Below are positions 12,318 to 24,976 of a DNA stretch of 64,000 nucleotides, in pieces. This DNA comes from Plazaster borealis (Eukaryota > Echinodermata > Asteroidea > Forcipulatida > Labidiasteridae), in the NCBI GenBank assembly GCA_021014325.1, contig CM037457.1, positions 5,810,721 through 5,874,720 of the forward strand, written 5' to 3'. The notes beneath the pieces were generated by a model that saw only the letters and a program-made list of their open reading frames with translations, had not been told where the DNA came from and searched no databases. How positions within the stretch are numbered: position 1 is the first letter of the stretch; every line of letters begins with the position of its first letter. A program made the translations under genes and the position numbers.

Positions 12318-12402
12318 GGTTAGGACCAGTACTTAAGACTAGTCCTATCTCTTAGCATTGCCTAGGATTAATCCTAAGTTAGGAAGAGTTTGGTGAAATC
12401 GA
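12318..12402. mobile_element. Fragment of TTAGGACTAGTC foldback element
   Basis: Matches about half of the palindrome at 19206-19343 (GACTAGTCCTATCTCTTAGC, ATTGCCTAGGATTAATCC). Confidence 0.65.
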
Positions 12403-12404
12403 CG

Positions 12405-12530
12405 GTGTCCGAATTGGCGGCTACAGCTACGACTGGATTGCGGCGTCATAATTGTGCGTTGAAATATATTAGCATAACCCTTAGTAACAGTCGTAGCCGT
12501 AGCTGTAGCCGTAGCCACCAATTAAATACA
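12405..12530. mobile_element. GCCGTAGCC foldback element, copy 1
   Basis: Left arm CGAATTGGCGGCTACAGCTA and right arm GTAGCCGTAGCTGTAGCCGT are inverted. Same design at 38002-38107, 43437-43545 and 59566-59700. Confidence 0.7.
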
Positions 12531-12666
12531 TCCGTGAGAAAAAAGCAACAATAACAAAATAGTTTTCTAAATGTATCTATCTGATGTACAATATTAAAAG
12601 CATATTATCCATGTTGACTTGCGAGCACAACATCGGAATGTTTGAAGTGATCAAATGATGGGTAAG

Positions 12667-12881
12667 AGGGTTCTCCCGAGGTTTTTTCAAAGATGTGGGG
12701 CATTCTGGACCAACATTTTTTGAAGTTTGGCCGAAGCACGCTGAATTGAAACAAGGTCTTCGGAATATTTTGTATTTGGTGGTTATCTTGGTTTTAAAAG
12801 CCCTATTATGCAATCTGGAGCATTCATATAATCGCACGTATCGTCCCGATACGCTAGCTTGTGCATGGGGAGAACCCTGGG
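12667..12881. mobile_element. MITE with CAGGGTTCTCCCC termini, copy 2
   Basis: Starts AGGGTTCTCCC and ends GTGCATGGGGAGAACCC; internal sequence is the reverse complement of the copy at 811-1101, with divergence. The apparent reading frame across it (12695-12892) is a by-product. Confidence 0.7.
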
Positions 12882-13382
12882 TTGTTTTGTAATATTGTCT
12901 CTAATCACCCACAGGGACTGTTCCCTGTGGTCAATTTTCCATTAGTAAACAAGGTATTGTATGAAGTAATACCGGAACCCCCATGGGGCGTATCCTCGAT
13001 GACCTAAGTGGACAACAATCGCCCTCTATGGGTTTGGTATTGCCAATTAATAACCACCGGTCATTGTTTGTGGGGAAATTGGGTTAAGAGCAAAATGGGG
13101 CATGCCTGTGAAATTTCACTATGGCGGAACCATCATGCTTGTGAAATTTAGGGGGGTATTGTTCGGAGCGGAAATTGGGCAAATCCGTGAAGAAGCCACC
13201 GCCTCTGTTTGGACCGGGAAGGAAATTGGTGGTTGCTCGTCGGACCAAGGCCCAATTCCAAGGTGCAGTTTGCTCACAGTCAAATACACTATATGTTACT
13301 TGAAAGATTTACTTGCTTAGCAACTATTAGCAAGGAGCAAGTTTATAAACAAGAACACCACTTTGGGGATTTTGCAGGTGGC

Positions 13383-13700
13383 ATGGTGGGTGGCAAGTGG
13401 GTAAAGCGCTCGCCTCACACCTATACCCGTGTGGCTTTGGTTCGGTTCCCGGCTATAGCCATGTGAGTCGAGTTGTGCGTTGGTTCTCTCCTATGCCATG
13501 AGGCTTTTTCTCCGGACCCTCCGGTTTTCGCCTCCCTCTGGAAAAGTCAAACACTTTCGTTCCCTGGCTTTGCTCCATGGTCATTATAATGGGTCGATGT
13601 GGCTGGCTGCCAAAGGTGCCCTTACAGCCTGTGGCTCAGTCACATTAGTAGCAGCACCCTTTGCAGTTCAGCTTCTCAGCTGCGAGAAGGACGAATGATT
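13383..13700 (+). mobile_element. tRNA-derived SINE, class 3
   Basis: Head GGTGGCAAGTGGGTAAAGCG with TTGGTTCGGTTCCCGGCTAT some 50 bases on gives A- and B-box-like promoter elements. Body has CCTATGCCATGAGG and CTCTGGAAAAGTCAAACACT. The 72-codon frame at 13480-13698 lies inside it. Confidence 0.55.
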
Positions 13701-14086
13701 AGCCTCCCAAATTAATGATTAATTATAGTTATTATTTTGGTTTGTAATCTGGTTCTGCTGAGTCTGTGCTAAGCAAACTTGTGCAAGTGCGGCAACCCTA
13801 ACCACGCCCACAGCTGCAAATTATCCGTAGACAACAGTGGGACTGATTGCTTGGGGGGGGGGGGTACATCTTAAGCCCAATTGTAAACTAAATGCCATAT
13901 ACCCTCAACATAAAGGTCATCATCAAGTTGCAAGTTACCCTAAATTTTGGATTCTGAAACCTGCAAATGACGATCCTTTTTTTCTTTCTTTCAAGAATTA
14001 GCAACCCCTCTATTTTGAAATAACCAAAGTAAACATACGATACTTGAACGAACTAAGCTTTAAAGTGAAGAAGTTTGATACATAGC

Positions 14087-14330
14087 GGCGTGTCGTGGCC
14101 TAGCTCGAACGGTCAAGCACACTGGACTCACTGACACTTATCGCTAAAGAGAAGGGGTTTGCCCCGGTGTCTCTGGCAGTGGCTGGTGAGTGCGCCGCAG
14201 TACCTTGTAAACCCTTATAAGGTGCAACATAAATCTGTAATTAAACAACTTTTAAAAACCTAAAATGTTTCCTTTGTTCATGCGCCTTGATACGTGCGCT
14301 ATATAAGACCTCGTTATTATTATTTGTTAC
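14087..14330 (+). mobile_element. tRNA-derived SINE, class 1
   Basis: Head GCGTGTCGTGGCCTAGCTCG, an internal deletion that removes the B-box, then the shared 3' body (AGCACCTTGTAAACCCTTATAAGG-like, and GCGCTATATAAGACC) ending in ATT repeats. Confidence 0.65.
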
Positions 14331-15248
14331 ATTCTCTATCCTCCTGCTCCGTAACAGGTATATCGACAAACAAAATTGCGGCCAAGTTTAAACTCCTTTT
14401 ATGTCAGTATATAGTTGAAATCGACAAGTGGAACCGCTGAGCATGATTTTGGGGCATGATCGCATACAACTAACGGATAATCATCATCGAATAGTCACTC
14501 CTGTAACCAGACTGAGGCCAGACCAACAGTTTAGTGCCATGTGTCTATTGAAATGAAGCTTGTTTGCGTACAGGGTACTAGACCAAGATGGCCACAGCAT
14601 GTGATTGTTTCTATCCTGCTCTTAGCCATTGTGTCCCTGAAGTCACAAACACACGAAGTCAGACGTATTCAAGTCCATCGATCCCGGACAGAATCAATTA
14701 TAGGGGAACACAGATGGGCTGGTTCCGGTCCCCAGACTCAGCCCGAGACCAGTCTATTAAGTACACACTTCCTTCCACTTAGTTCTATGCAATTATCACA
14801 TGATTGGTTAAGCGCAGGCGCACCATCTCTTAATCTGAGCCTATATGGGATTACCTTAAGATGAACATTTCAATGTGCTCGGGAGCGATTGGTGATTTCT
14901 TGCGAAGTACACCGACAACACTTGTTAACACTCTAATCCCACATAACAGTTTAAAAAGAAATGCCCACCTGTGGAAAGCACCCATGTGGGAACGCACCCC
15001 ATATGTTTGTGATTTTCAAGTTTGCCTAAAGAAACGCCTATCCTATCACAGGAAATTTTGCATTTGTGGTCAAGTTAAAGGTACTCTCTGTCGTACTTTT
15101 TTCAATTTCACGATATTGCATGCTCTAGAACAAAATATATTTCTACTCACATTTCGTTTGAACACAATCATGCATCAGAAATCTGTTTGTCTGAATGACC
15201 TGCGACTTGATATTCACAAAAGTGAAGATATCTAATCACCCAATATTA

Positions 15249-15524
15249 CATACCTGCCAACATCGAAACCTCAGAAATAGGAACACCAGTTTTACAAGTC
15301 CACATAAAGATGTATGTAATTAAAACAATGTACAAAAATCACTGTATTCCGTTCCCGTGTAGAAAATCTCTACTGTCACAAGCAACTGGCACCTTCTTTC
15401 GCCAGAACTTGTTGATCTTGTTCATTGCTGCCTCTTGTCAGAAATAGGACGTTCTGATTTTTTGCGGCCTGTAATCTCAAAAATCTGGACAATTCCAACT
15501 AAATCTGAATAGTTGGCAGGTATG
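15249..15524. mobile_element. MITE with CATACCTGCCAAC termini
   Basis: Starts CATACCTGCCAACATC and ends AGTTGGCAGGTATG, a 13-bp terminal inverted repeat around a 276-bp element without coding capacity. Confidence 0.8.
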
Positions 15525-16199
15525 ATTATTATATTCACCCATCATATTCATATATTCATTAAGTACAAATCGTTCAGCTTTCTTAAGTTTGATGTATAGG
15601 CCTAAATGTAACGCATGTACCGGGTCTTCAATGGTCAATGTATACTGTAACACGAATACTGTCCGTGTTCAGAACATAATCACCGATGCCCGAATAGGAG
15701 GCGCGTTTTTGTCCCTTGGCCTCTTGCTTCGGCTTGGATATATTCTGCGCAATAATGCAGGTAAAATTAATGGTTTAATGATTCGATGTGGGATATACTG
15801 TTCAGGGAAAATGAGATACGATAACATCTTAAAGTAGAAATTGCCAGTGACTATACAGGTAAACGGACCATGATTGTGAACTCTTCAGTAACATACGAAC
15901 GTGGGTTTCAAAACTTAATCAAAGTTTACCAAAAACAAATCACTAACAAGAATATTGTCAACTTCTTCAGCACTTAAAGTTTGCAGTTGATATCGATGTC
16001 ATGGTTACACAATTGAGACAATCGGAAATAAGGATAACCGCCACAATTTAGCTGTTTTTAACTTTCAAATTACTCTAAAGCAAACGGGAAATTTGCATAA
16101 TTTGAGTGGCTATAAACATTGACGTTCATAATTCTCGATTCAGATAAAATAAACACGATTTTGGCAAGTGTAGACCGATAGTGCCCTGCAAAATATACA

Positions 16200-16597
16200 T
16201 TAAAGGGTCTGTATACGTTTGGTAATGACTCTGAAAATTAATGGCAATAAAAACTTACTTGGCAAGAGGTACAGCAGCTTTGGATAGTATAATGCATTTT
16301 GAGAAACTTTTCACTTCGAAGTACTGCGGTTATGGAAAAAGATAACACTTTATATCCCCAACAACTTGAATCTGAGAAGCGTTACTGACAGTAACGTTAC
16401 TCAGATTGTGTATTCCAATTGCAGATTATTCTTCCTGCGTGGACATAACCGCTCCAGATTTTCGGCAATATCTCAAAAACGCTACCACCTTTTGAAATGA
16501 AATTTTCACAGGTTAGTTTTATGGTATATATCAAAAACTATAATAGGATTGAAACAAACAGTGGGTTCCAATTACCAAATGTATACAATCCCTTTAA
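16200..16597 (+). mobile_element. TTTAAAGG-type MITE, family 1
   Basis: Starts TTAAAGGGTCTGTATACGTT plus TGGTAATG and ends TTACCAAATGTATACAATCC plus CTTTAA. About 398 bp, noncoding. Relatives at 6570-7022, 21546-21943, 23720-24106, 26511-26986 and 53812-54192. Confidence 0.85.
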
Positions 16598-19205
16598 GAA
16601 TTACTCAAACCCTGAAGTAAGGTTGAAGGTACGCTTAATTGCAAATTCTACTCTGTTTGGTGGAGAAATGTACTATTAATCTTGGGATCATTGGTTACTT
16701 CCCTGCTCTATTGTCAAATACGAGTAGTTTTATCACGCCAAATAGTTGTTAATAAAAACAGGCAGAGTCCCGTCTTTGTTTGTTTAACTGTTGGGGTCAT
16801 CATTCGGTTTTTGTCAACGTAATGCAGATTTATAGGCAAACCAAGAAAGATACAATAAAAGTCACATGTGTGAAAGTTTAAGTTGAAGTGTCTACTTGTT
16901 GAGAAAAGAATTCTGTCACGGTATTTCAACAAGAACGTCGACTCTATCCACGTTTAGCGAAGTGATATAGCAGGTACCAACCGCTTCTTTGATCGCAGCA
17001 TTCACAAACGGACACCAGGGAAATTTCAATCTCCACAAGTTGCATTTGGGCGATCTTTGGAGATTCAAATTTTTCGACATACTGTTTATGATTTCAAATC
17101 AACAGGGGGCACTTCAGAATAAATAATTTCGCAGATGCTTACTACCATCTTTATAACAAGTAGGTTTTCGGATAAAAATTACACAATTTGTTACGGTGTC
17201 ATTACCAAAGTATATGACCCTACCTTTAAAGTTACCAGCACAGCGGTATTACAGTGCTCGAAAGGAGTCCCATTATGAGGAGCGCAAGAGGCTAGTCTAT
17301 TCATACTTGATTTGGCCATGACGGATATTTTTAGTGGGCAGATCAAAGTATATAAAGAAACATCTACAAACGTTTATTGTGATACAGACAGGTTGTATTT
17401 TTTTCTCATGCAAAAATAATGAAACCAATTTGAGACCGGAAAGGAAATATTAGAATCCGGCTGTTTCTGCGACAGGTTACAATGAAGAAAGGTGGCAACA
17501 CGGTAAAAGGTCGACTGAGAAAAGTGAATGCGGGGGTTAAACTAAGGGGACGGGGAACCCTTGGAAAGGGTGGGAAGGGTCCCGCCAAACAAGGGTGTTT
17601 GTGGGTGTGAGAAGTAGGCCCGTATAGCAGCAACCCACACCCTCAAAAGGGGGGCAAAGAGTGGTAAAAGGTTAAACAGGTTTTTAATGGCTGTTTGTTG
17701 TGTACATCCTATAGACACGGATGCACTTACAACTTTACAGTAGCACCAACAAGAAAGCAAGCACGTAACACCCCTTCGGAACTTAGTCATCGGAAAGTCA
17801 CTCAACTCGCCTAATACACCGAGCATACAGTGTGTGTGCCCAGACACTGCAGTGCGGAACAGCAAAGCCAGAAATTAGATTAATTTTTGTGTCGGTGCTT
17901 CAGCCACTGTTCGGTAGATCACGAGGTTGCCTGGGCTGTGTGTGTAGGGGACTACTTTAGGAACTGGGGGTACAAAGGCACCGTGTTCTTTGGAAGTCGA
18001 GTCAAGAGTTTGCTGACACCCATGCAGGGAAGAGACGTTTTTCTCTCGGGTTCTTTTCAATCTCTTTTCCGCTGGTCGGATTGTTCGGTGCTGAAGCTTC
18101 GCCTTCACCTCTGAGAGCTGTTTAAAGTTGACTTTTGGAAGACATAAATGGATACGGTTCAAGAGAGACGTTCTGTCTGAGCTGAGATGACCGCGCAGCA
18201 CCGGGTTTAAAAACTCTATCAACTGCAACAACAGGTAATTTATAAAGAATTATACAAATAAGATATACCCACCTTTTTCATGAATATTCGACAAAGTTCA
18301 TGAAATGGAAATTGACTATAAATTGACTAAAGAACCAACATCTACACAGCAAAGTAGATATACACATGGTGTTACCTCAAGACAAATAAACATTGATACC
18401 TACAATGCAATGCCTCAAATGATATAAACTGACTATAATTCACATCGAACCAACATTGCCGACTTGGTGCATCAGTGTAGGCGTTTGAAGGGGTTCAATG
18501 GCGGCAGCAAACAACCATTACTCTCAGTGTTCCCATAATTAGAAATTCTTTATGCTATAACATTATCTTCTGTATTCAATAATTAAGATCTGAAATATAG
18601 TTCTATAATGCTAAGCTAGGTACATTTCAAATATTTTTTTTGTGGTACACATTGTATGTAACATTATTGTGGAGTGATTTAAAAGTGATTTGAAAAATCC
18701 AACTATAAAGCCAACTTTCAAACATGCGAACTTCGTCAATCATTTTAGAGTCACGGTAAAACCTAATTGTTCTTCTTCGGAAAACCTAAAAGGAGGTTGG
18801 ACTAAAAGGGGGTCAACTCTGTGATGGTGATTGACGGTACGGTAGATCGCTGGTACGACTCTCACCGGATACAGTAGGTGTGCTTCACACAGGGAGCCAG
18901 ACGGGGTGGTCTGATGTTTAGCATGCATATACACTTTAAACCACCAAACTACGAAAAGGCCAAATGGAAGTAAAATCTGACAAAAATAACTCACATGTGC
19001 GTCATTGGCTATGACTGGTAACCAACCGGTAAAACATGCTTCAGAGAATAAGCGCATACAGTGCAACAAACACCTTATTCAGTGCAAGGCATCGGCCCGT
19101 GTAAAAAACAGGCACCACAGTCACGTGTAAATCTAATATTGAAGCAACAGATTGACACGGAAAACTGCCTGGCTACGAGAGTATACTTACATAGGATACC
19201 AGGGG

Positions 19206-19343
19206 TCGATTTCACAAAACTCTTCCTAACTTAGGATTAGTCCTAGGCAATGCTAAGAGATAGGACTAGTCTTAATTTAAGACCAGTTACTGGTCTTAAC
19301 TTCAGATAAGAACTAGTCTTATCTCTTTGTGAAATCGGCCCCA
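19206..19343. mobile_element. Foldback element TTAGGATTAGTCCTAG
   Basis: Nearly complete palindrome: left GGTCGATTTCACAAAACTCT, right TCTTTGTGAAATCGGCC, with inner GATAGGACTAGTCTTA / TAAGAACTAGTCTTATC arms. Partial relative at 12318-12402. Confidence 0.8.
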
Positions 19344-20935
19344 GGCGATCTTACAATCTTTCACCCACCTGATGTCAATTCGCAAGGAAACATTTCAAGC
19401 GATGAAATACGGTATAGATTATCAATATCTGGCAATTACCAAACATTTCAAAATATGCCTATAGCAGGCAATAGCCTACTCTTAGAAGAAATGATATTGA
19501 TAATGAAATTTAATATCAACCACGTTGTAAAGACATTGTGCATTGACCTGCACACGCTTAGAAAGTCTGCTGAGCAAGAATTCGCAGGTGACCAGTCCCC
19601 CCCATTACATTATATGATGTTAACGCTGGTAAACTATTTCTGCTCAGCAAAAAACTCGCTGTGCTTAGCGCAGAGTTCGGTGCAAGCCTAATGCCATGAC
19701 TTTCTGCGTTTGAAATCACCATTATCTGCGAACACAATTTATATATTATAGCTTAAAATAAAGTGAATAATCATAACTGACGCAGTTCAAGTAGGCCGCG
19801 GTGAGGACGTCCTCTAGCCAAAATACATTTCTATCAACATAGGAAACGCGCGTATATAAGTTTAAAAGCGCAAACATTTCTGCTACCGCAAGCGCAGATT
19901 CATTCACCGAATGCAATGCGCAAACATGAAAACCGCTTCTTTACAAGTTTAAATAGCAAATTTGATCGACGTGTCATTTGGTGGAGATAAAAAAAAACCC
20001 AGTTTTGGGCGCTTATTGTAACTTGAGACTTACGAAGTTCTTTTGTAAGTACGTAGGTTTGGTACCGCACACTTTCCGGTCATTGACACGGCGCACACTG
20101 AGTGGTCTTATCATATAAACTGTCTTATTAGGTTGGTTGGTTGGTTGAATCTGGAACCTAATCAAATCAATTATTTTAATTTTATGATTAAAAAAACCTC
20201 GAGAGAAGAGTCCATTTGATCATTCAATTATAGGAGATTGTTACCGGGAAGGTTTTCCCATCATTAAAAAGGTAATCAGGGTCCAGTACATTGCAAAACA
20301 GACACGGTCCAAAACAATGGACAACTCGACCTCACACAATTGTTTTATCATTAAATTATACCATTAAGAAAATTAACAGTGCGTTGTGGCATTAATAAAG
20401 GAGGAGTAGGGGATTGCTTTTTATTATTTATAATCAATTAATCAAAACTTATCAAATTAGAAACGTTTCCGGAGTGTAGTCCTGCAATGACCGTCCTTGC
20501 ACCAACGCCACACGAAATTACTATGTCTGCCACGCTCACCATCTTGGGAGTAAAATTACGCGCAAAAACTACGTTTGGTGCGCAGGTAAACCAGCGTCGC
20601 CTAAAAAGCGCACTACACTGTATAACACACAGGGACATTGACTCCCGAAATGACGCAACCAAGATTATTGTGATGATGACCATCAGGTAAATTGGGTCAA
20701 TAATTATCAATCACAAATTCCGTTCGAAGTGTTTTTTACCGGTGAGAAATAAAGGAGCTTTGTTGAATAAGTTTTACATCCTTGGTTTTTGGAAGAGCAT
20801 TCTTTGGTATCCTCTAGTTTGCAATGGACATGCCATCCAACCAACTTGTGAAAATGTCATTAAGGTGATCACGTTTTAGTGAATACAACGAGAGACGGTT
20901 TATGTTTGTCAGGGATTTTGTACCAGACGTCCATA

Positions 20936-21030
20936 CACATGCTTACGAAAGAAGTATAATGTGATTTCTTTTTTGATTTTTTTGATTTTTTTGATTTTGT
21001 TTTTGATTTTGTTTTTGTTTTTTGGGGGGT
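20936..21030. repeat. TTTTTTGAT low-complexity tract
   Basis: Iterated TTTTTTGATTTT and TTTTGATTTTG units followed by TTTTTTGGGGGG. No function inferred. Confidence 0.85.
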
Positions 21031-21184
21031 CTTTAAAAGCTATTTGACTTTGACAATATAATTCAGTCGGTTATCCCTGGAGGATTATATGATATGAACT
21101 TTACGATCAGTGAGCTGTCAGATTGAAACTTTGACATAGGCCTAATATGTATTTTGACACAATACAACTTGTTATTACCATGCA

Positions 21185-21378
21185 GGGCCCATTTTTATAG
21201 AGCTGCTTAAGCAGAAAACCGTTTTCTGCTTAGCAAAAATGAGCAGGATACCAGTCACAAATGGTACACATTACATCATATTTTGGCTGGTAACCTTATT
21301 CTGGTAAGCATAATCTTGTTGTGCTTAGTAAATGTTTGTGCTTGATAAGCATGCATGCAGCTCTAAGAAATTGTGCAC
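21185..21378. mobile_element. Palindromic GGGCCCAATTTCAT element, copy 2
   Basis: GGGCCCATTTTTATAGAGCT at the left, then GCTTAAGC, CAGTCACAAATGGTACA and TGGCTGGTAACCTTATTCTG; right end CAGCTCTAAGAAATTGTGC. Abuts the next copy. Confidence 0.7.
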
Positions 21379-21379
21379 A

Positions 21380-21965
21380 GGACCCAATTTCATAGGGAGC
21401 TGCTTAAGCACAAAAAGGAGCTAAGCGCAAACAATTTTGCTTACCAGATTAAGGTTACCAACCAAAATAGCATGTCACATGTACCATCTGTGACTGGTAT
21501 CCTGCTCATTTTTGCTGAGCAGATTGTTAAGAATTGTTTTCTGCCTGAAAGGATGAATATTTTTAGTAATTGGAACCCATTATTTGTTTCAAACCTACAT
21601 AGTTGTAGATATATACCATAAAACTAACCAGTGAAAAAATTCATTTCAAAAGGTGGTAGCGTTTTTGAGATATTGTCGAAAATCTAGAGCGGTTATGTCC
21701 ACGCAGGAAGAATAATCTGCAATTGGAACACACAATATGAGAAACGTTACTGCAGTAACGCTTCTCAGATTCAATTTTTGGTGGACAAAAAGTGATATAT
21801 TTTTCCATAACCGTATACATGTAGAACTTCGAAGTGAAAAGTTTCTCAAAATGCATTAAACTATCCAAAGCTGCTTTACTTCTTACCGAGTAAGTTTTAA
21901 TGCCATTTTCAGAGTCATTACCAAACGTATACGGACCCTTTAAGCAGCTCTATGAAATTGGGCCC
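21380..21965. mobile_element. Palindromic GGGCCCAATTTCAT element, copy 3, split by a MITE
   Basis: Left half 21380-21545 (GACCCAATTTCATAGGGAGC to TTTTCTGCC), right stub 21944-21965 (GCAGCTCTATGAAATTGGGC). The intervening 398 bp are the MITE at 21546-21943. Confidence 0.8.
21546..21943 (-). mobile_element. TTTAAAGG-type MITE, family 1, nested
   Basis: Minus-oriented copy of the 16200-16597 element. It interrupts the palindromic element that starts at 21380 and resumes as TAAGCAGCTCTATGAAATTG at 21941. Confidence 0.85.
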
Positions 21966-23044
21966 TGGTGACATTGTGTTAGCAATAGAATGGTTTAAGA
22001 TTAACTTACAAGTTTTCTACTAAAGATAGCTTGCCAGGTTAGACTTTTATTTTGTCTTAAGTGGAAAGGCAACAAGTGGAGAGACTTTGCCAACTCAACT
22101 TCAGTCAGTATCTTGTCTGCTGATCAGACAGGGATACACGACGAAAATCCCCGGCAGTGAATGTGCCGTGAAAGAGTCGAGGAACCTTGCCGTGAAATTT
22201 CCACCGTTTCCTGCCTGGTGCAGGGGGTTCGGTGAGTCACAGCCCCTCTTTTAGAAACAACGAAAAAGAGGCGCAGTGCAGGGAGCTTATATTTCCACGC
22301 GGTGCTCTTGAGAGATTTTGCCGTTCAGGGATCTCAAGTTTTTTAGCTTAAAGACAAGTTCCACCGACTTGCAATCTATCCAAGTTTTAGAGATATGAAC
22401 AAAACTCTATTTTAAATTTCTCATTTTTTTCTTGTAGCTTTCACCTTGGGTGGCCCTGTGTTGGGCAACTTTTCATAAAGTAAATTTAAATAATTTGTAA
22501 TCAACGAAAATATGTAACTACTTTATTCCGAAAGCTCACTGATTACCAAGTAGGTAAAGAAATACCAATCCCCCACATAAACACTTATGAAATTCTGTCA
22601 AAGTCCAGAAAAAAAGCCTTTACAGACCTCAAAATCACCATTGCTTATTTCGATTGCTGCAATCTGAATAAGCATGTGCGTGTATAGCTTTTAAACAAGC
22701 ACAAAATCTTTGAAAAAACGTAGACAGTTTTTTTTTAAATTTTCACTGAAACAAGACCACTCGATTAGATGAAATTTCCAAAAGTTGGTTGGATGGTGTT
22801 TTTGTTTTGTTTTTTTTAACTGGAGGATGGAAATAAATTTACTCCCCCGCCCCCCATTTTGTTTTAACCCGCAAAAAGATCGAATGTATACCTTCTAATA
22901 CATTGGGGTTATTTGTCGTGTACACAAAAGGTAGAAATAATACTTCCTTCGCGTGTTACATATACCGTAGCCTACTTCAGGTTTAAATATGGCAGTTAAG
23001 AGGTAACTAAAATAAATAGTTAACTTGCGGGTACAACCGTGTGT

Positions 23045-23135
23045 AAAAACTCTTTTGTGGGAGTGTTGGCTCTGAAAAGAGCCGGTGGGGTCTCGACGTT
23101 TCGAACAGTATACTCTGCTCGTCTTCAGGAGAATG
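23045..23135 (-). repeat. Repeat end with a histone-type stem-loop and a CTGAAGA...CGAAAC motif
   Basis: On the minus strand CTCCTGAAGACGAGCAGAG is followed, through a 7-bp stem (CGAGCAG / CTGTTCG), by GAAACGTCGAGACC, then CCACCGGCTCTTTTCAGAGCC, where GGCTCTTTTCAGAGCC (23083-23068) has the exact form of the metazoan histone mRNA 3' stem-loop, then AACACTCCCACAAAAGAG. No histone coding sequence precedes it. A related pair lies at 61250-61520. I read it as the end of a retroelement family; the resemblance to a histone 3' end and to a hammerhead ribozyme core is an observation, not a demonstrated function. Confidence 0.5.
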
Positions 23136-23719
23136 AATAAATATGGCAGTATTTTTTCTGGTAAACTTGAAATGGTTCTCTCTAACGTAGTTTCAATCGT
23201 TACTTTACAATGTCGTGGAAAAACTGGAGGAATTTGGACGGAATTGTTCACACGCAAAACCAATAAGGAATACCTAAAGGCTTATATCCCACGGTGGTTC
23301 CCTAAGTCTGTCAAAGCGACTTTCAAACATGAATAATATTTGCTTGGCTTCTTAGGTAAATACAAAGAGTTCTGGGCTCAGTAAAGTACATGTATCTCCA
23401 CTAGATAGCAGTCCCAGGCTAAACGTTGTTGGTTTAAACGTTTTCAGGTATACACAGTCATCCCGAGACAGTGTACAAAAATAGAAATGACTACCGGTAC
23501 CGCCGTCCGTCTACCTCACAGACTCATGGACAAACCAAACTCAAAGTGCATGAACAACAGTTCATCTAAGGAAACACACTTAAGGTTAATAGTATAGGTT
23601 TTTCCCTTTGATTTTCGGCAACAACCATCCCATTTCACTGCCATGCATTCGTATTATAGCCAGTCATTAAATTTTACTTTGAGGCATGTGAGTTTATATA
23701 GCGTTGCATTTATTTAAAC

Positions 23720-24106
23720 TTAAAGGCAAAGTATACCTTTGGTTTTTGGAGCCGTTTGATTTTTTAAATCCTATATAAATGTAGATATATACAATAAAAC
23801 TAACCTGTGGAAGTTTCATTTCAAACGGGGTGGTAGCGTTTTTGAGATATCGCCGACAATCTTGAGTGGTTATGTCCGCGCATCAGGAAGAAGAATCCGT
23901 AATTGGAATACACAATCTGAGAAACGTTTAATGCAGAAACGTTTCTCATATTGAAATGAACCCCTCCCTCTAAAACCACATTCCTTCGAAGGGAATTGTT
24001 TCTCAAAATGTTATACGTTATCAGCAGCTGCAGTGCTTCTAACAAAGTAAGCTTTTATGGCCGTTCGTTTTTGGAGTAATAACCAAGGGTATACCCTCCC
24101 TTTAAA
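23720..24106 (-). mobile_element. TTTAAAGG-type MITE, family 1 (AAAGTATACCTTTGG subgroup)
   Basis: Termini TTAAAGGCAAAGTATACCTT and, inverted, AAGGGTATACCCTCCCTTTA. Core shares the GCGTTTTTGAGATATCG and TGGTTATGTCCGCGC blocks with the other family 1 copies. Confidence 0.8.
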
Positions 24107-24622
24107 GGGCGTTCTTTTCAGCCATGCAAAATCGGCGTTCAGTTAAGCAGAGTAGGTGCAACTAAGATTGTTCAAGTGTTGTTTGAAGCTTTGCATGGGG
24201 TGGACAAGAGGTAACTAAAATGAATAGTAAAGATTGTTTGCAAAAGGCTGATGCGAATTTGAATGCTGTTCGAGTGGATTGTTAAATTGAATGGTCATCT
24301 TTCATAATTGCATGCCACCAAAGAACAATTGCTGCTTAGACGTTATGTGAAATTGAATTACTGTTTTGAGGAGCTGTCAACTTCGTGCGTAATAATAAGG
24401 CGACGTTTAAATTGGCCGCTTAATTGCCCAAAATGACGAGGAAAAATAACATTATCTGCTTTTCAAATTCCATGAGTGATTACACTTCTTGTATCATCCC
24501 TTTGTCCTGCGAAACCATGTATTTTTTGTGTGATCATTCATACCGAATGGCAATGTTTGTAAATGTTCTAAATGTACACTTTTTTTTAACTATTAGGCTA
24601 CACTTTCATGTTTATAATACAA

Positions 24623-24976
24623 CTTAAAGGCCCTGTAGGCCCTACACTATTGGTAAGATCGAAAAACACAAATGTTCACAGATTCACACATAACTTTTAT
24701 AATTTAAAGTAAGTAATGGTTGAAAGGGTTCCTTAAAATATTTCTGCCTAAAATGCTATCGTTTCTGAGAAATTAGTAAAACAATAGTTTTTATCACGCG
24801 CGATATTTTGAAAAAAACAGAAAACACATAAGGTCTCTTTTCACTATTTTCTCGTGATTCCGATGACCAATTGAGCTCAAACTTTCACAGGTTTGTTTGT
24901 TCATGCATATGTTGAATCACACAAAAAGTGGACACTGATTTTGAGCTGTTACCAAAAGTGTACAATACCTTTAAAG
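24623..24976 (+). mobile_element. TTTAAAGG-type MITE, family 2, copy 2
   Basis: Begins CTTAAAGGCCCTGTAG and ends AAAGTGTACAATACCTTTAA; internal sequence is the reverse of 10951-11313 with few changes. Confidence 0.8.

Noticed and set aside
14861..15235. 124-codon plus-strand frame
   Set aside because: AT-rich, no motif, no splice context; probably chance.
17875..18231. 118-codon minus-strand frame considered as a gene
   Set aside because: No recognisable motif, no supporting neighbouring exon in phase; kept only as an uninterpreted frame.
23068..23083. End of a histone gene
   Set aside because: No histone coding sequence on the minus strand upstream (23084-24000), and the element recurs at 61.5 kb as a repeat.
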